A stretch of DNA of 64,000 nt. It comes from Providencia rettgeri (GTDB lineage Bacteria; Pseudomonadota; Gammaproteobacteria; Enterobacterales; Enterobacteriaceae). The position numbers and the translations under genes were made by a program. Numbering within the stretch: the stretch's first letter is position 1; each line of letters opens with the position of its first letter. Shown in pieces: positions 9,650 through 17,834 of the stretch. Under the pieces are notes generated by a model that saw nothing but the letters and a program-made list of their open reading frames with translations, was not told the DNA's origin and did no database searches. The stretch covers positions 3,534,001 through 3,598,000 of the forward strand of contig NZ_CP163512.1 of assembly GCF_041075285.1 (NCBI RefSeq), in the 5' to 3' direction.

Positions 9650-9678
9650 TTGACAGGCCAATAACGGGTTATTAACAT
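9650..9678 (+). promoter_or_regulatory. Predicted sigma70 promoter of the MFS/RraA/amidase operon
   Basis: A perfect -35 TTGACA (9650-9655) and a -10 TAACAT (9673-9678) are separated by 17 bases. The start point would fall near 9685, inside the 18-bp palindrome that follows. Confidence 0.6.
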
Positions 9679-9679
9679 A

Positions 9680-9697
9680 CATCTTGTATACAAGATG
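9680..9697. promoter_or_regulatory. 18-bp perfect palindrome, predicted GntR operator
   Basis: CATCTTGTATACAAGATG is fully self-complementary and overlaps the predicted transcription start of the MFS gene, a position for repression. The core CTTGTATACAAG recurs with one mismatch upstream of the GntR-family gene at 12.7 kb, so that protein is the likely ligand-controlled repressor. Confidence 0.75.
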
Positions 9698-9756
9698 AAT
9701 TCAATATAAATACAACAAAATTAATGACCTCTACAGACCAATAAAAAGGTAAGACT

Positions 9757-11067
9757 ATGTCATACAAAGACTCTGTGATAGCACCTACCGCGAAAGACTC
9801 ACCAGGGCGTTTACGTTGGGGATTAGCCGCCATATTTTTTATCATCGGTTTAATTGCTTATATGGATCGCGCCAATATTTCCATTGTGGCTGAACATATG
9901 ATGACCGATTTAGGTATGAGTAAAGTCCAATTTGGTTTTTTAGGCGCGTTATTTTCTCTCGGCTATGCATTAGCGCAAATTCCCAGTGGGATATTGGCGG
10001 AGCGATTTGGTAGCCGATTAATCGCCACTATTAGCTTATATATTTGGTCCGCGTTTACCATTCTAACTGTTGTTGCGCCTACTTATCTCTGGTTATGTAT
10101 CGTTCGTTTTCTCTTTGGCGTTGGTGAAGCTCCCTTGTACCCCTCAAATGCGGTTTTTAATACTTGGTGGTTTCGCCAAAATGAAAAAGCCAGAGCTGCA
10201 AGTTTCTTATTAGCGGGCTCCTATTTTGGTCCAGTCATCGCACCGACCCTGACTGTTTTCATTATGATTTCTTTCGGTTGGCACGCTGTTTTCTATATCT
10301 TTGGTGTTATTGGCATCTTAATTGGCTTGATCTGGTACTTCTGTGCTCGTAACAAGCCAGAACAGCATCCTAAGATCTCACAAAGCGAAATCGCATTTAT
10401 ACAAAGCGGTCGAACAATCAGTGAACATGGCGGTGAGGATGTCAAAGCACCATGGCGTAAGTTTATGAAAGAAGGTCCGTTTTGGGCCGTTGGTTTTCAA
10501 TACTTTTTTGTCGTTTATATGACCACGTTATTCATGATTTGGCTCCCGACTTACCTTCAAGAAGCCCGTGGTTTTTCATTAACACAGATGGGAGTCGCTG
10601 CAAGTTTCCCTTGGTTAGCCATCTGTATTGCCGTACTTACCGCAGGATCCATATCTGACTGGTTACTCAACAAGGGTTACTCCCAATTAGTGGCGAGAGG
10701 TTATATCGCTATCACCGGTTTCATCCTGTTTATTGTTGGTATTTGTGGTGCAGCTCAAACAGAAAGCGCCGTTGCAAGTGTTGTTTGGCTCACCCTTGCG
10801 CTGGGTTCTTTAGGCCTGCCCGTTGTTACATCATGGGCGATCGCGGCGGATAAAGGTCGTCAATACGCAGGCTCCGTAAGCGGGTGGATGAATCTCTGGG
10901 GTAACCTTGGCGGTGTTATCTCCCCTATTTTATGCGGTTGGCTGGCTCAATACTTTGGATGGACAGTCGCCTTACTTTTCAATGTGATACCTATTAGCTT
11001 AGCGATTATTTGCTGGTTTTTCATTCAACCTGATAAGCCTTTAGCGGCTGCTGTAAGCCAAGATTAG
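9757..11067 (+). CDS. MFS transporter, anion:cation symporter (ACS) type
   Basis: A 436-residue, 12-helix permease. The loop signature GILAERFGSRLIATISLYIW between helices 2 and 3 and the FGVGEAPLYPSNAVFNTWW region are typical of the ACS branch that imports organic acids such as hexuronates, galactonate, glucarate or aromatic acids. It is the first gene of a same-strand group with the RraA-like and nitrilase-family genes and is preceded by a promoter, a palindromic operator and a candidate FNR box. I infer uptake of the compound that the next two enzymes process; the compound itself is unknown. Confidence 0.85.
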   Translation: MSYKDSVIAPTAKDSPGRLRWGLAAIFFIIGLIAYMDRANISIVAEHMMTDLGMSKVQFGFLGALFSLGYALAQIPSGILAERFGSRLIATISLYIWSAFTILTVVAPTYLWLCIVRFLFGVGEAPLYPSNAVFNTWWFRQNEKARAASFLLAGSYFGPVIAPTLTVFIMISFGWHAVFYIFGVIGILIGLIWYFCARNKPEQHPKISQSEIAFIQSGRTISEHGGEDVKAPWRKFMKEGPFWAVGFQYFFVVYMTTLFMIWLPTYLQEARGFSLTQMGVAASFPWLAICIAVLTAGSISDWLLNKGYSQLVARGYIAITGFILFIVGICGAAQTESAVASVVWLTLALGSLGLPVVTSWAIAADKGRQYAGSVSGWMNLWGNLGGVISPILCGWLAQYFGWTVALLFNVIPISLAIICWFFIQPDKPLAAAVSQD

Positions 11068-11109
11068 TTTTACTCATATTCTGAACAATATAACGATTAA
11101 AGGTGCCTT

Positions 11110-11757
11110 ATGTTTACATTAAATCCTCGTGTTACCTGTTTTAGCCAAGAAGTCATCGAAAGCTGCCGTGATGTTTGTCCATCAACAATTGGCCATATGA
11201 CTGATTTTGGTTTTATCAAAACACTGCGCCCACAAATTGAAAAGGCGCAATTTATTGGTCCGGCAGTGACGGTACGTATTCCGCATATGGACTCTTCTGC
11301 GGTACATAAAGTTTTTGATATCGTTCAAGAAGGCGATGTGGTTTGCATTGATATGTCTGGAGACTATGATCGCGCCTGTTGGGGTGAGATGGTGTCCTAC
11401 ATGGCTCGAGCAAAAAAAATTGCAGGTGCAGTTATCGATGGTTGTGTCACTGATATTAAAGCGTTACGGGAGATAGGGGTTCCTGTCTTTGCTCGTAAAG
11501 TCAGCCCGCTAACGACTCGGATCTTAGGTATCGAAGGGGCAATCAACGTACCAATCAGTGTGGATGGCGTCACTATCCACCCAGGGAATTTAATTATTGC
11601 GGATGGGGATGGCATTTTAGTGGCAGATGAAGTGACATTACAAGAATACCGCCAACGAGCACTTAATGCTCAACATGCTGAAATTGATGTGAAAAAGCGT
11701 ATCGATGCAGGTGAAACCTTAGCGGCTATTTCGGGCGCTGCAAAATTTTTCGAATAA
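11110..11757 (+). CDS. RraA-like / HMG-aldolase-fold protein with altered active site
   Basis: This 215-residue protein has the RraA fold seen in the RNase E regulator RraA and in 4-hydroxy-4-methyl-2-oxoglutarate / oxaloacetate lyases. The conserved WGEMVSYMARAKKIAGAVID block and the Asp of DGCVTDI (about 116-117) are present. However, the Arg that normally precedes this Asp in the aldolases (DG-x-V-R-D) is Thr here, so pyruvate-aldolase chemistry is doubtful. It lies 42 bases after the transporter and 9 bases before the amidase gene, so a catabolic role is more likely than RNase E inhibition. The ribosome site AAAGGTG is close to the start. Confidence 0.8.
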   Translation: MFTLNPRVTCFSQEVIESCRDVCPSTIGHMTDFGFIKTLRPQIEKAQFIGPAVTVRIPHMDSSAVHKVFDIVQEGDVVCIDMSGDYDRACWGEMVSYMARAKKIAGAVIDGCVTDIKALREIGVPVFARKVSPLTTRILGIEGAINVPISVDGVTIHPGNLIIADGDGILVADEVTLQEYRQRALNAQHAEIDVKKRIDAGETLAAISGAAKFFE

Positions 11758-11766
11758 GGAGGGAAT

Positions 11767-12558
11767 ATGAAAGTTGCCATTGCACAATTAGCCAGCAGCC
11801 CCAACAAAGAACAGAATTTGAAAAAAGCGTGTGAGGCTATCCAAAAAGCTGCTCAAGGCGGTGCGGATTTACTACTATTACCTGAGATGTTTATGGCATT
11901 TGTTCCCGCTGATAGCGGTATTAGCTATGCGGAGGTTGCAGAGCCTGTTGATGGCCCTTTTGTCACGCAGTTGGCAAAAACCGCTCAACAATATGGCATT
12001 TATGTGATTTGTGGAATCTATGAAAGTGCCCCGAATGAGCCGAAAAGAGCATTCAACACGACAATTATGTTGAACCGCCAAGGTGAGCTTATTTATCACT
12101 ACCAAAAAACTCATCTGTACGATGCCTTCTCATATCAGGAATCCCTCAACATTATTCAAAGTAATAATGCGTTAAAACCTGTGGAAACTGAATTTGGCAA
12201 GATTGGCGTTTTAGTTTGTTATGAACTACGTTTCCCAGAAGTTGCTCGAAAACTGACCTTAGCAGGCGCGGATCTTATACTGGTACCCACTGCATGGGTA
12301 AGTGGGCCCCTTAAAGAGGAACACTACCAAACTTTAGTCAAAGCACGCGCTTTGGAGAATACAATCCCTGTCTGCGCATGTGACCAAACTGGTAATATTT
12401 TTATAGGCCGTAGCCTTGTTTGTGATGCGCTTGGCGTAACCATTGCCTCTGCTGGCTACGATGAAACACTCTTTTTTGCTGAAATATCAACGCAGCATAC
12501 CGCAGAAACGCGAGAAAAATTACCTTGCATGCAAAACCGACGCCCTGAGCTGTATTAG
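11767..12558 (+). CDS. Nitrilase-superfamily carbon-nitrogen hydrolase (amidase)
   Basis: A 263-residue hydrolase with the full Glu-Lys-Cys triad: Glu40 in LLLLPEMF, Lys114 in YQKTHLYD and Cys151 in LVCYELRFPE. This pattern is typical of omega-amidase and deaminated-glutathione-amidase-like members, which hydrolyse small amides to acids and ammonia. It has a strong ribosome site (AAGGAGGG) and follows the RraA-like gene by 9 bases, so both are surely co-transcribed. The substrate is unknown. A reasonable inference is that the operon imports an amide or its acid, releases ammonia and passes the acid on. Confidence 0.88.
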   Translation: MKVAIAQLASSPNKEQNLKKACEAIQKAAQGGADLLLLPEMFMAFVPADSGISYAEVAEPVDGPFVTQLAKTAQQYGIYVICGIYESAPNEPKRAFNTTIMLNRQGELIYHYQKTHLYDAFSYQESLNIIQSNNALKPVETEFGKIGVLVCYELRFPEVARKLTLAGADLILVPTAWVSGPLKEEHYQTLVKARALENTIPVCACDQTGNIFIGRSLVCDALGVTIASAGYDETLFFAEISTQHTAETREKLPCMQNRRPELY

Positions 12559-12657
12559 TCTAAAAAACTGGCAAGGACGCTGGTTTATTCAACACATCAA
12601 GCTCAATTACTCATCAAAATTTAACCGCCCCCTAAATAATATAAAACTAGTGCATTG

Positions 12658-12669
12658 CTTGTATACCAG
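12658..12669. promoter_or_regulatory. Second copy of the GntR operator core
   Basis: CTTGTATACCAG matches 11 of 12 bases of the core CTTGTATACAAG found in the transporter promoter. It lies about 50 bases before the GntR gene, fitting autoregulation. Confidence 0.6.
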
Positions 12670-12720
12670 TCTATTCCTTTCTATACTCACTGAAATTTCT
12701 ACTTTTAACACAAGATCCTC

Positions 12721-13344
12721 ATGAAAGATAAACCACTCAGCCAACAAGCCTATACGGCAATTAAGCACAAAATTCTCAGTAAGCAGTTTGGCGAAGAAAG
12801 CTACACCTCCGAGAACAGTTTAGTTGAAGAGCTTGGTATGAGCCGCACACCAATTCGTGAAGCACTGTATCAGTTGCAAAACGAAGGTTTAGTTAAAATT
12901 ATTCCTCGTAAAGGGGTGTTTATCCAAAAACTTTCTTTAAAAGAAACCCGGGATAATTATGATTTACGCTTAGCCATTGAGTCTCATGCCATTAAGCTTG
13001 TCCGCGATTATTTGACAGAGGAACACTTTGCTTATTTAAACGCCATTATTGAAAAGCAAAAAGACCTGCTTGCTGAAAATAATTACCAAGGTTGGGTGAA
13101 AGAAGATGAACGCTTTCATCGATTTTTTTTAGAGTTACTCGATAACACTGTCTTTTTAGATTTAGCAGATAATATTCGCCAGCGTGTTTATTTTCAGCCA
13201 GACCCTATTTATCGCAATGAATATTATTGTGAGTCTACACGTCAACATCAGCTACTTGTCGAACAGTTGCAGAAAAAAGCGTTCAGTCAAGCGGAAGAAA
13301 CACTGACAGAGCATATTTTACGCGGCAAGCGTAACTATGTTTAG
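12721..13344 (+). CDS. GntR-family (FCD) transcriptional regulator
   Basis: The 207-residue protein has an N-terminal winged helix (SQQAYTAIKHKIL ... ENSLVEELGMSRTPIREALYQLQNEGLVKIIPRKGVFI, about residues 8-66) and an all-helical FCD ligand domain with LRLAIESHAIKL, the FHRFFLELLDNTVF histidine region and a late HQLLVEQL histidine, the residues that usually coordinate a metal in this domain. It is transcribed in the same direction as the three catabolic genes after a 162-base gap containing an operator-like site. It is likely their repressor, sensing an organic acid. Confidence 0.88.
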   Translation: MKDKPLSQQAYTAIKHKILSKQFGEESYTSENSLVEELGMSRTPIREALYQLQNEGLVKIIPRKGVFIQKLSLKETRDNYDLRLAIESHAIKLVRDYLTEEHFAYLNAIIEKQKDLLAENNYQGWVKEDERFHRFFLELLDNTVFLDLADNIRQRVYFQPDPIYRNEYYCESTRQHQLLVEQLQKKAFSQAEETLTEHILRGKRNYV

Positions 13345-13397
13345 CGTTGAGTTGCGCCAAAAAGAAAAAGCCAAATTCATGGCTTTAAGGTTGTTGA

Positions 13398-13622
13398 CAA
13401 AGTGGGATAGCTATCGCAAATGCTATTTTAACGACTCAAGCTAATGTGGTGGTTTGCGGTGGAACCTTAACACCCAAAAATCATTTCTTTGAGATGATGA
13501 AAGAGTCCTAATTGTCTGCATTTCCTCATATTCAAACCCGTATTTATGCTGCTAATGATTCTTATGAAATTGTCGCACAAGGTGCTGGAGGGATGGTGAT
13601 GGAAAAATACCTCTCGGATTAA
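13398..13622 (+). pseudogene. Remnant of a ROK-family (sugar kinase/repressor) C-terminus
   Basis: A single frame with one internal TAA (13509-13511) reads ANAILTTQANVVVCGGTL, a stop, then SAFPHIQTRIYAAND and QGAGGMVMEKYLSD before a final stop. The order (V-x-GG near a strand, then a shift to an A-x-GA-like helix at the end) resembles the last quarter of ROK proteins. Nothing precedes it in frame, so the N-terminal three quarters are lost. It lies between the GntR gene and thiM with no start codon or ribosome site. The ROK assignment is tentative; decay is clear. Confidence 0.45.
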
Positions 13623-13699
13623 CCTATCCTTTCATTAACAGGGATAGCGTGTAGAATAAATTCACTATTTTATGCTCTATCACGCTAAATGAGGGGATC

Positions 13700-14479
13700 A
13701 TGACTGAATTTGAACACATCAACGACACGATAAAATCACAGATATTACAGCAAATTCATCGCCAATCCCCACTAGTGCATTGCATGACTAATGATGTGGT
13801 CCAAACCTTTACAGCGAATGTGCTATTAGCGCTCGGCTGTTCCCCTGCCATGGTAATAGAGCCTGAAGAAGCTGAGCAGTTTGCTGCAATGGCGAACAGC
13901 TTATTAATTAATGTAGGTACCCTTACAGCGGATAGGCAGCACGCCATGCAACGTGCGGTACACAGTGCAAATAGTGCAGGCACTCCTTGGGTTCTTGACC
14001 CTGTTGCCGTTGGCGCTTTAACTTTTCGTACTCGTTTTTGCCATGAATTACTGGCACTTAAACCTGCGGCTATTCGTGGTAATGCATCAGAGATCATGGC
14101 ATTAGCAGGCGCTAGCCTTGGTGGTCGGGGAGTGGATTCACAAAATTCCACAGACGACGCCCTTCCCGCCGCACAGTCACTGGCCAAACAAGTCGACACG
14201 ATAATCGCCATCAGTGGTGAAATCGATTATATCACTGATGGTGCACGCACAATGGCTATCGAAGGTGGCGATATTTTGATGACGCGTGTGGTTGGTACAG
14301 GGTGCGCACTCTCTGCCGTGGTTGCCGCTAGCTGCGCGCTTTCCGGGGATAGACTACAACATGTTGCGACCGCTTGCGCTCTTATGAAACAAGCGGGAAA
14401 AACCGCAACACAGCACTGTCGTGGCACGGGCAGTTTTATTCCAGAATTTTTGGATGCACTTTATCAATTAAATCAGTAA
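13700..14479 (+). CDS. thiM: Hydroxyethylthiazole kinase
   Basis: ThiM phosphorylates 4-methyl-5-(2-hydroxyethyl)thiazole in thiamine salvage. The 259-residue length and blocks [47 protein letters not shown] and the [13 protein letters not shown] motif with the catalytic Cys are all typical. A strong GAGGGG ribosome site precedes the ATG. It stands alone here, without thiD or thiE, and the upstream region lacks a recognisable TPP riboswitch, so its control is not apparent. A terminator hairpin follows directly, shared with the convergent waaY gene. Confidence 0.95.
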   Translation: MTEFEHINDTIKSQILQQIHRQSPLVHCMTNDVVQTFTANVLLALGCSPAMVIEPEEAEQFAAMANSLLINVGTLTADRQHAMQRAVHSANSAGTPWVLDPVAVGALTFRTRFCHELLALKPAAIRGNASEIMALAGASLGGRGVDSQNSTDDALPAAQSLAKQVDTIIAISGEIDYITDGARTMAIEGGDILMTRVVGTGCALSAVVAASCALSGDRLQHVATACALMKQAGKTATQHCRGTGSFIPEFLDALYQLNQ

Positions 14480-14490
14480 GTTTGCAAAAA

Positions 14491-14523
14491 AGAAAACTCA
14501 GTTACATTATAACCGAGTTTTCT
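14491..14523. terminator. Bidirectional terminator between thiM and waaY
   Basis: AGAAAACTC-A-GTTA pairs with TAAC-C-GAGTTTTCT around a CATTA loop, with an A tract before and T residues after, so it can work both ways. The waaY stop codon lies inside the hairpin. Confidence 0.75.
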
Positions 14524-15211
14524 TACCTCTGAGTTTTCTTGACCAATGGCGGAATTTATCCCTAAAGCGAATAAACCGATAAGCCCAATTTTTTTTGTCC
14601 GGTTCAATACCATAAAAACGTTTTAACGCAATTAAATCATTGGCTTTACATATTGTTAAGTTGCCATAATCAGACAAATCAATGACTTTCAGCCCATCAT
14701 CTGTTAGAACAAAATTACCCGCATGAATATCATTAGAGGATAAATCATAATGATGGAGCTGCTTAATCACTGATTTTATTGCAGGATAATAAGGCGTTAA
14801 ATCATCAAATTGAGATAACACCGTTCCCTCAACATATTCCGCAATAATCCACGTTTCAACCGATTCTCGGCATTGCATTTTTTCCGCGACAAAATAGATA
14901 TCATTGGTGACATTGCAGCCCTGATTTTGTGCTGAAATTAACCGCATAAATAGGCGAGAATAAAACGGACCGGATAACATACGCATCACCCGCTTTTCAA
15001 TGCGCTTATCTCGCTCTTTTTCACATTTGATAATATAGCTTCGACCATCAAGTTGAATGCGCGCAACACTTCGCTCCGCATTGCCACTACCTAAATCTTT
15101 GCCAACAATCTTCCCATCGATATAGTCATTCACGACTTGCCAAAAATCAATCTCCCCCGCTCTTTGGTAAGTCGTGAAGTCGTCTCTTTGCTTTTTTATA
15201 ATTTTTTGCAT
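14507..15211 (-). CDS. waaY: LPS core heptose (II) kinase, WaaY/RfaY-like
   Basis: The 234-residue protein is a small eukaryotic-type kinase fold. It shows the lysine region RSYIIKCEKERDKRIEKR and the catalytic segment NDIHAGNFVLTDDGLKVIDLSD (about 167-188), where HxxN and DxSD act as the metal and phosphate residues. In E. coli WaaY adds phosphate to heptose II of the inner core, strengthening the outer membrane. The gene stands alone downstream of ugd on the same strand, but a terminator separates them. Proximity to ugd and the epimerase fits an LPS-core role. InaA-like kinases are the main alternative. Confidence 0.8.
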   Translation of the reverse strand: MQKIIKKQRDDFTTYQRAGEIDFWQVVNDYIDGKIVGKDLGSGNAERSVARIQLDGRSYIIKCEKERDKRIEKRVMRMLSGPFYSRLFMRLISAQNQGCNVTNDIYFVAEKMQCRESVETWIIAEYVEGTVLSQFDDLTPYYPAIKSVIKQLHHYDLSSNDIHAGNFVLTDDGLKVIDLSDYGNLTICKANDLIALKRFYGIEPDKKNWAYRFIRFRDKFRHWSRKLRGKKTRL

Positions 15212-15357
15212 GACAACAACACCCGTTTTTTAATCAATCGGCGGATGCTAGCAAATGAACAAAGACATTTCTTAACGATTCTTGCAAAAAGCGGTTTAAA
15301 GATAGAGATATTGCGGGGTATCGCACAGAATGAGAGGTAGTTAAGGAAAGATATGGC

Positions 15358-15388
15358 AAAAAATAGGCTGGCAAGTTGCCAACCTATT
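15358..15388 (-). terminator. Rho-independent terminator after ugd
   Basis: On the minus strand AATAGG-TTGGCAA / TTGCCA-GCCTATT forms a long stem followed by TTTTTT, 15 bases past the ugd stop. Confidence 0.85.
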
Positions 15389-15402
15389 CTTACCATCATT
15401 GC

Positions 15403-16569
15403 TTAATCATTACCAAATAAGTCACGGGTATAGACTTTATCGGCCACATCTTCGATTTCAGGCACCATGCGGTTGGCCAAAATAATGTCGCATTGAGCTT
15501 TAAATTCCGCCAAGTCATTGACCACTTTTGAACGGAAAAACTCGGTTTCCTTCATCACCGGCTCATATACCACTACTTCAATGCCTTTAGCCTTGATGCG
15601 CTTCATGATCCCCTGTACCGCCGAAGCACGGAAGTTGTCCGAGCCTGCTTTCATCACTAACCGATAAACCCCCACTTTACGTGGCGCTTTAGCAATAATC
15701 GCATCAGAAATAAAGTCCTTACGGGTGCGGTTGGATTCGACGATGGCGTTAATCAGGTTATTCGGTACGTCATCGTAGTTGGCGAGCAACTGCTTAGTAT
15801 CTTTCGGTAAACAATAACCGCCATAACCGAACGATGGGTTATTATAGTGGTTACCAATACGTGGGTCTAAAGAGACGCCTTCAATGATTTGGCGAGCATT
15901 TAAACCGCGGCTTTCTGCATAGGTATCCAGCTCATTAAAGTACGCAACACGCATCGCTAAGTAGGTGTTAGCAAATAACTTGATAGCTTCCGCCTCCGTG
16001 CCATCCGTAAATAGCACAGGCACATCCTTCTTGATCGCCCCTTCCAGCAGTAAGTCAGCAAAAATTTGAGCGCGCTCAGAACGCTCTCCCACCACAATAC
16101 GAGACGGGTGCAGGTTATCCCACAATGCGCGCCCTTCACGTAAGAACTCTGGAGAGAAGATGACGTTGCTGTAGCCAAACTCTTCACGTAAACGGGCAGT
16201 AAAACCCACAGGAATGGTGGATTTGACGATAATCGTGGCTGCTGGATTGATTTCATTCACATCATGAATGACGGATTCCACTGATTGGGTATTGAAATAG
16301 TTGGTTTTTGGGTCGTAATCCGTCGGGGTGGCGACAATCACGTACTGCGCCCCCGTATAGGCTTCAACTTTATTTTCAGTGGCACGGAAGTTGAGTGTTT
16401 TTTCCGTTAAAAACTGTTCAATTTCCGCGTCGACAATCGGTGATTGATGGTTGTTTAACATCGCCACTTTTTCAGGAATGATATCCACTGCCACCACTTC
16501 GTGGTGTTGTGACAGTAACATGGCGTTAGATAGACCGACGTAGCCAGTCCCTGCGATTGCTATTTTCAA
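15403..16569 (-). CDS. ugd: UDP-glucose 6-dehydrogenase
   Basis: Ugd makes UDP-glucuronate from UDP-glucose using two NAD+. The 388-residue protein has the N-terminal Rossmann motif [14 protein letters not shown] (5-18), the [10 protein letters not shown] and STIPVGFT segments, FSPEFLREG and the active-site Cys253 in [15 protein letters not shown]. This length matches the short enterobacterial form. It lies 44 bases downstream of a UDP-sugar 4-epimerase on the same strand, so together they probably supply UDP-glucuronate and UDP-galacturonate for surface glycans. The direct supply of L-Ara4N precursor is an alternative use of the same product. Confidence 0.96.
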   Translation of the reverse strand: MKIAIAGTGYVGLSNAMLLSQHHEVVAVDIIPEKVAMLNNHQSPIVDAEIEQFLTEKTLNFRATENKVEAYTGAQYVIVATPTDYDPKTNYFNTQSVESVIHDVNEINPAATIIVKSTIPVGFTARLREEFGYSNVIFSPEFLREGRALWDNLHPSRIVVGERSERAQIFADLLLEGAIKKDVPVLFTDGTEAEAIKLFANTYLAMRVAYFNELDTYAESRGLNARQIIEGVSLDPRIGNHYNNPSFGYGGYCLPKDTKQLLANYDDVPNNLINAIVESNRTRKDFISDAIIAKAPRKVGVYRLVMKAGSDNFRASAVQGIMKRIKAKGIEVVVYEPVMKETEFFRSKVVNDLAEFKAQCDIILANRMVPEIEDVADKVYTRDLFGND

Positions 16570-16613
16570 ACTTGCCTCTCAAATCCTACTACGGATATTA
16601 CAGGTTATTGATA

Positions 16614-17615
16614 TTATTGATGGTAATAAGAACGATACCAATCAACAAACGCCTGAACACCCTGTTCAATAGAAACCTGTGGGCGATAACCTGTTACCTT
16701 AAACAGGTCTTCAGTATCTGCCCAAGTGGTGTATACATCCCCAGCCTGCATCGGTAAAAAGTTTTTAATCGCTTCTTTACCAAGGGCTTTTTCTAATGCA
16801 GAAATAAACTCAATCAGTTTCACGGGTTGCCCATTACCAATATTATAGATGCGATACGGGGCACTGCTTTGTGCGGGCGATGCCGAATGATTGTTAGGGT
16901 CTGCTTGAGGGATTATATCGGAAATTCGGATCACACCTTCCACAATATCGTCAACAAAAGTGAAATCACGGCTGAGATTGCCGTTATTATAAACATCGAT
17001 AGGTTCACCCGCTAAAATCGCTTTGGTAAATTTAAATAACGCCATGTCAGGACGCCCCCATGGTCCATACACCGTAAAGAAGCGCAGGCCAGTTGTCGGC
17101 AACTGGTAGAGGTGCGAATAGGAATGGGACATTAATTCATTGGCTTTCTTTGTGGCTGCATACAGCGAAATCGGGTGATCCGTTGGCATATCGGTAGTAA
17201 ACGGTGTCTTGTCAGTCACACCGTACACAGAACTGGAGGAGGCATACACCAAATGCTTCACTTTAGCCTGACGGCAGCCTTCCAAAATCGAGAGATGGCC
17301 TGTTAGGTTACTGTCTGCATAGGCAAATGGGTTTTCTAACGAGTAACGCACGCCCGCTTGCGCGGCAAGGTGAATAACCCTATCGAACTGCTCTTGAGTA
17401 CACAATACCCTAACTGTTTCACGATCCGTTAAATCGAGATGAATAAAGCGAAATAAAGGGTGCTGTTCTAATAAATGTAAGCGAGATTGTTTAAGCCCCT
17501 GATCGTAATAGGCATTTAGGTTATCAATCCCAACGACTTCATGCCCATTTTCCAATAAGCGCTGACATAGCCTAAAACCAATAAAACCTGCACTTCCCGT
17601 GACCAAGTATTTCAT
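16614..17615 (-). CDS. NAD-dependent UDP-glucuronate 4-epimerase-like protein
   Basis: A 333-residue short-chain dehydrogenase/epimerase. It shows the NAD motif TGSAGFIGFRLC (6-17), VIHLAAQAGVRYSL, the SSSSVYG serine region and the catalytic YAATK (152-156), plus the TVYGPWGRPDMALFKFTKAIL block typical of UDP-glucuronate 4-epimerases of Gram-negative bacteria. Pairing with ugd in one transcript suggests conversion of UDP-glucuronate to UDP-galacturonate, a sugar common in LPS cores of the Proteus/Providencia group; that link is inference. GalE-type activity on UDP-glucose is less likely from the RPDM block. Confidence 0.88.
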   Translation of the reverse strand: MKYLVTGSAGFIGFRLCQRLLENGHEVVGIDNLNAYYDQGLKQSRLHLLEQHPLFRFIHLDLTDRETVRVLCTQEQFDRVIHLAAQAGVRYSLENPFAYADSNLTGHLSILEGCRQAKVKHLVYASSSSVYGVTDKTPFTTDMPTDHPISLYAATKKANELMSHSYSHLYQLPTTGLRFFTVYGPWGRPDMALFKFTKAILAGEPIDVYNNGNLSRDFTFVDDIVEGVIRISDIIPQADPNNHSASPAQSSAPYRIYNIGNGQPVKLIEFISALEKALGKEAIKNFLPMQAGDVYTTWADTEDLFKVTGYRPQVSIEQGVQAFVDWYRSYYHQ

Positions 17616-17790
17616 ATTTATTGTCTTCTAGCGTTAAACCATTCACAAAGCTCAAAAGAGCACCAAATACACAAAAAAATTAACTTAATTTAAGACAAAA
17701 AAAACAGAGAATGGTTTTATGGTTAAAACAATAATGCGTAAAAAAGTAGAAAACCTTAAGAAAACATTAATATTTCAAAAGGTTAAATAG

Positions 17791-17822
17791 AAAAGGCCGC
17801 CGGATTATTAAAACCTGCGGCC
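17791..17822 (-). terminator. Terminator after the LTA-synthase-like gene
   Basis: On the minus strand GGCCGC-A-GG pairs with CC-G-GCGGCC and is followed by TTTTCTATTT. It lies 13 bases beyond the stop of the LTA-synthase-like gene. Confidence 0.85.
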
Positions 17823-17834
17823 AATAGTCACAAT

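Noticed and set aside
13345..13390. Terminator after the GntR gene
   Set aside because: The hairpin AAAGCCA/TGGCTTT has its T tract only on the minus strand, where no gene would need it.
13623..13699. Possible TPP riboswitch upstream of thiM
   Set aside because: The short leader has a GCGTG/CACGC pairing but none of the conserved TPP aptamer cores, and it is too short for one.
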